The translations under genes and the position numbers were made by a program. A stretch of 64,000 nt of DNA, from the NCBI GenBank assembly GCA_903857265.1, contig CAIODZ010000022.1:62001-126000 (forward strand). The letters run 5' to 3'. The DNA is from an uncultured Phycisphaerales bacterium (GTDB lineage: Bacteria; Planctomycetota; Phycisphaerae; Sedimentisphaerales; Anaerobacaceae). The notes beneath the pieces were generated by a model that was not told the origin of the DNA, did not search any database, and was given only the letters and a program-made list of their open reading frames with translations. This document shows positions 60,813 through 64,000 of this stretch, piece after piece; position 1 is the stretch's first letter, and every line of letters begins with the position of its first letter.

Positions 60813-63800
60813 ATGGCAGAGGATACGTTTGATAAGCATCTTCGCGAAACGAATAAGTTGGTCGAGGGTTTCCGAGTTAATTTGCAGAGTCTGCGCGACG
60901 AACAAACTCCCGAAGCAGTCATAAGACAGGAATATATAGACGCATTTTGGACGCTATTGGGATGGGATGTTGCCAACAATGCACACCGTTCTTCAGCCGA
61001 AAAAGATGTGATTATTGAATCAACTGTTGGGACAGTCGAAGCTGAGCAAACTCGTTCACGTCGCCCTGATTACATTTTCAGAATCGATGGTTTTCCAAAG
61101 TTTGTTGTCGAAGCTAAAAAACCGACAATAGACATAGAAAGAAACAAAGATGCAATTTTTCAAGCCAAAACTTATGCTTGGAACGCACAAATCCCATTTG
61201 TAATACTAACTAACTTCGAACAATTCCGATTATTTGATGCTACTGTTAAACCCTATCACGCAGAACCCAACCGAGGACTTATTTCAGACTTCGATTTACG
61301 TTTTGAAAATTATATCAATCAGTGGGATATTCTAAGGGATACATTTGGCCGAGAATCGGTAGCTAATGGGTCTCTTGAACAGCTTCTTGCCAAGATTAAG
61401 CACGTTCAAAAGGGCAGGCGAATACGTGGAATTGACGGATTGCTAATCGACCTGCGTGGAACCGAACCGGTTGACCGGGTGTTTTTGCAACATCTCGAAG
61501 ATTTCAGATTGCGTTTCGCTCGTGCTTTGTATAACGAAAATAGGAATAATTTCCCCGAAGCAAATACGCATCATGGAGCCGCTCGGCTCACAGAAGCAAC
61601 ACAACGATTAATAGACCGTCTCGTCTTTATAAGGGTCTGCGAAGACAGAGATATTACCCCTTATGGCGAACTCCGTGATATTTTGAATTCTTGCTCTAAA
61701 AATCGCCTTGACCTTTATTCCGAACTTACTACCAAATTCAGACGTTTCGATGAAGAATACAACGGCTACCTTTTCAAACCGCATTTTTCAGAGAATCTTA
61801 AGATAGCACCAGAACTTCTTGCTGATTTTATTCGTTCGCTTTATATGCCAGATGGCGCTTACAGATTTGAAGCCATCGGGGATGATTTGCTGGGTATAAT
61901 CTACGAACGATTTCTTGGCAGTACGATTACCATTAAACAAAATAATGTTGAGGCCGAGCCAAAGCCGGAAGTCCGTCATGCAGGCGGCGTTTACTATACT
62001 CCTCGATTTGTGGTGAATACAATAATTCGCCGTGTCGTTGGGCCAAAAATCAAAGATAAAAGCCCCCTCGAAGTTCTTAATACGAAGATTCTTGACCCGG
62101 CTTGCGGTTCCGGCTCATTTCTGATTGCGGCTTTACAGTTTCTTTTTGATCATTGTACTCGATACATATCGGAACATCCGGAGGCCGCAGAAATCCCGGC
62201 AAGCCCGAGGGCTAAAGAGAAAAAAGTCAAAATAGCCTTCAAAGACAAGGAAAATAACTGGCATTTATCCCCGAAGTTTCGCAGTCAATTGCTTGCTTCC
62301 TGCATTTATGGCGTTGATATAGATGCTCAGGCCGTTGAAGTTACCATTATGAGCCTTTATCTCAAATTGCTGGAGGGAAGATTACCACCGGATTGGCAGC
62401 GTGATTTTCTTCAATCGAGATTGCTGCCATCTCTGGATAATAATATTTGTTGTGGTAATAGCTTATTATCGCAGGCCGATTTTGACAGATATTGGGATAA
62501 CAAGGTCGGAAGTTTGTTCGGCGGTGATGAAGATTTGAGGTTTAGAATCAACGCGTTCGATTGGAACAGTCAAACTCGTGGATTTGGTCGATTATTTGAT
62601 GAACACAAGGGCTTCGATTGTATAATCGGTAATCCCCCATATATTCGCGTTCAGGAATTAAAAAAATGGGCAAATGAGGAATGCGAATTCTATAGGATAC
62701 AATATAAATCAGCAGCGAAAGGCAATTACGATATATATGTGGTTTTCATAGAAAAAGGATTGCAGCTTCTCACTCCGGATGGGGTTCTCGGATTCATTTG
62801 TCCCCATAAGTTTTGGCAAGCAACGTACGGGCAAGGTATTCGAAAGATTGTCTCAACGGGCAAGTATATTCGGTCTATTATAGATTTCTCCGATCAACAA
62901 GTGTTCCGTGGAGCAACCACATATACTGCGATACATATTTTCTCTAATACTCCTAATGAAGCAATGGTGGACTATTCCCGTATAATCAAGCTTTATGACG
63001 GCGAGACGCAATGCCGTATGCTTGACTCACATCGAACCTTGAGATCTGCGGACATTCTTAAATGGGACGCGGTTCATCCGATACAGGGAGATGGAATGTG
63101 GAGTTTCCTGGAATCAGGAACGACAACAATCTCATCATGTCCTGAGACTGATTGTTTTCCTCTTAGTGAACTGGTTAATTTCTCACAAGGATTTAAAACG
63201 GGTGCGGATAAAGTCTTTGTGGTAGAGCTTATTAGAGAAAAAGATAGCATTGCAACGATCTATTCGGAGGCTACTGGCCGAGAGCACGAAATTGAATCGC
63301 ATCTTCTTCGTCCATTGATTAAGAGCGAACATATGCGGCGGTTTGAAATATGCCCGACAACCTTGCGTCTTATATTTCCATATCTTGTTAAAAACGATAC
63401 GTGGCGGATACTTGAACCCGAAGAATTATCAAAAGAATGCCCAAAGTTATGGTCTGGCTATCTTTCATTACTACGTCCCGCTCTAAACAAACGAGAGTCC
63501 GGCCGGTTTGAAGGGAATTATTTCTATCAGTACTCAAGACAGCAGAATTTCGTGCCGTTGACTAAACCTAAGTTAATAACTCCAGACATGGCAGATCGGA
63601 TGAGATTTTGTTTTGATGCTAAAGGTCAATTTGTTTTTTCGGGCGGTGCGGCGGGTGGTGTTTGTGTAATCCCAAAGGAGGAAAATGATCCGTTATTTAT
63701 CATAGGTGTGCTTAATAGCAATCTTATTGAGAAATACCTTAGGCAAAAAAACGGTGCTGGCTTCAGGGGAGGATATTTGAATTGCGAAATTCGTTTCCTG

Positions 63801-64000
63801 AGAGATATACCAATTCTTGTCGCTCGCTCGGCATCACAGAAAAAACATGCCAGCCAAATTTCCTCGTATGTCGAAAAGATAATAAAGACAAAAACTAAGG
63901 TGCAGAACAATAAGCTTAGTGACAGAGAACAAGAGCGTTTCGAGCGTGAGATAGAGGCCAACGAATCACGAATTGACGAGTTGGTATGTGAATTGTACGG
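60813..64000 (+). CDS. Type IIG-like restriction-modification enzyme (Eco57I-type), right end cut off
   Basis: Open from ATG 60813 (AAGGGA upstream) through 1062 codons to the window edge. The N-terminal region has a PD-(D/E)XK nuclease core: PDYIFRIDGF with D86 and FVVEAKKP with E100-K102. Middle: N6-adenine methylase motif I LDPACGSGSF (about residue 430) and motif IV NPPY (about 607), with GGVYYTPRFVVNTIIRRVV before. The late part (about 620-1060) resembles the TaqI-type specificity/target-recognition region. One polypeptide thus both methylates and cuts DNA. It is not PglX of BREX because a nuclease is fused and no BREX partners are seen. Confidence 0.85.
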   Translation, partial: MAEDTFDKHLRETNKLVEGFRVNLQSLRDEQTPEAVIRQEYIDAFWTLLGWDVANNAHRSSAEKDVIIESTVGTVEAEQTRSRRPDYIFRIDGFPKFVVEAKKPTIDIERNKDAIFQAKTYAWNAQIPFVILTNFEQFRLFDATVKPYHAEPNRGLISDFDLRFENYINQWDILRDTFGRESVANGSLEQLLAKIKHVQKGRRIRGIDGLLIDLRGTEPVDRVFLQHLEDFRLRFARALYNENRNNFPEANTHHGAARLTEATQRLIDRLVFIRVCEDRDITPYGELRDILNSCSKNRLDLYSELTTKFRRFDEEYNGYLFKPHFSENLKIAPELLADFIRSLYMPDGAYRFEAIGDDLLGIIYERFLGSTITIKQNNVEAEPKPEVRHAGGVYYTPRFVVNTIIRRVVGPKIKDKSPLEVLNTKILDPACGSGSFLIAALQFLFDHCTRYISEHPEAAEIPASPRAKEKKVKIAFKDKENNWHLSPKFRSQLLASCIYGVDIDAQAVEVTIMSLYLKLLEGRLPPDWQRDFLQSRLLPSLDNNICCGNSLLSQADFDRYWDNKVGSLFGGDEDLRFRINAFDWNSQTRGFGRLFDEHKGFDCIIGNPPYIRVQELKKWANEECEFYRIQYKSAAKGNYDIYVVFIEKGLQLLTPDGVLGFICPHKFWQATYGQGIRKIVSTGKYIRSIIDFSDQQVFRGATTYTAIHIFSNTPNEAMVDYSRIIKLYDGETQCRMLDSHRTLRSADILKWDAVHPIQGDGMWSFLESGTTTISSCPETDCFPLSELVNFSQGFKTGADKVFVVELIREKDSIATIYSEATGREHEIESHLLRPLIKSEHMRRFEICPTTLRLIFPYLVKNDTWRILEPEELSKECPKLWSGYLSLLRPALNKRESGRFEGNYFYQYSRQQNFVPLTKPKLITPDMADRMRFCFDAKGQFVFSGGAAGGVCVIPKEENDPLFIIGVLNSNLIEKYLRQKNGAGFRGGYLNCEIRFLRDIPILVARSASQKKHASQISSYVEKIIKTKTKVQNNKLSDREQERFEREIEANESRIDELVCELY

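Noticed and set aside
60813-64000. BREX pglX methylase
   Set aside because: A PD-ExK nuclease core is present at the N-terminus and no brx genes are visible.

Overview
The window looks like a chromosomal segment from an uncultured or anaerobic member of the Planctomycetes (Phycisphaerae-like). Genes pointing that way are secreted proteins with dockerin-like EF-hand tails, PEP-CTERM sorted NHL-repeat proteins, an H-X9-DG prepilin-like protein, parallel beta-helix and LamG proteins, ECF sigma factors with zinc-finger anti-sigma factors, and several glycoside hydrolases. Base composition is moderate. Intergenic spaces are full of degenerate short-period repeats and small hairpins. The taxonomic placement is inference from gene content, since no rRNA gene is present.

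Layout. 1-6964 (minus): a tight five-gene redox/catabolic operon (old-yellow-enzyme/GltD fusion, SDR, KDPG-type aldolase, FAD flavoprotein, MFS transporter cut by the window edge). 7188-8413: tRNA-Ser, tadA, tRNA-Glu and tRNA-Met, all minus strand. 8616-15722: an ECF sigma factor overlapping a four-zinc-finger membrane anti-sigma factor, facing a prepilin-like protein and a secreted C39-type cysteine peptidase; then a dockerin protein divergent from a WYL regulator. 16433-28256: small hypothetical genes, an aldo/keto reductase, a beta-helix/LamG protein, ispD, a DUF2975-like/XRE pair behind a clear promoter, a first HNH-AP2 endonuclease gene and a DUF4145 protein.

28413-32706 is a peptidoglycan/division cluster (murC-murB-ddl-ftsQ-like), followed by a WecA/TagO-like transferase, two overlapping YkgJ-type cysteine-cluster genes, surE, nnrE, a membrane-anchored coiled-coil protein with a BRCT-like end, and an RluB-type pseudouridine synthase. 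39956-42705 is an accessory stretch: a consensus promoter, two very small genes, a membrane gene pair that appears joined by a -1 frameshift at a G-GGA-AAA site, and a protein that looks like an EVE/PUA reader fused to a PD-(D/E)XK nuclease. 42872-49893 holds two GH5 enzymes, a C10 peptidase and a MerR-HTH membrane protein.

50033-52717 is a second accessory stretch: a second HNH-AP2 gene and a three-gene operon with 4-base overlaps (SWIM zinc-finger protein, unknown protein, possible HEPN-like protein), bracketed by two copies of a palindromic element. A third copy of the palindrome lies just ahead of a large Type IIG-like restriction-modification gene that runs off the right edge (60813-64000). 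Between them are tandem PEP-CTERM NHL proteins, a RhuM-family gene, a GH28 pectinase, rsmH, an OmpA-like lipoprotein and ndk.

The best candidates for something undescribed are the cluster at 39956-42705, the SWIM/HEPN-like operon at 51105-52554, and the pair of HNH-AP2 genes that share a conserved 160-base upstream element.
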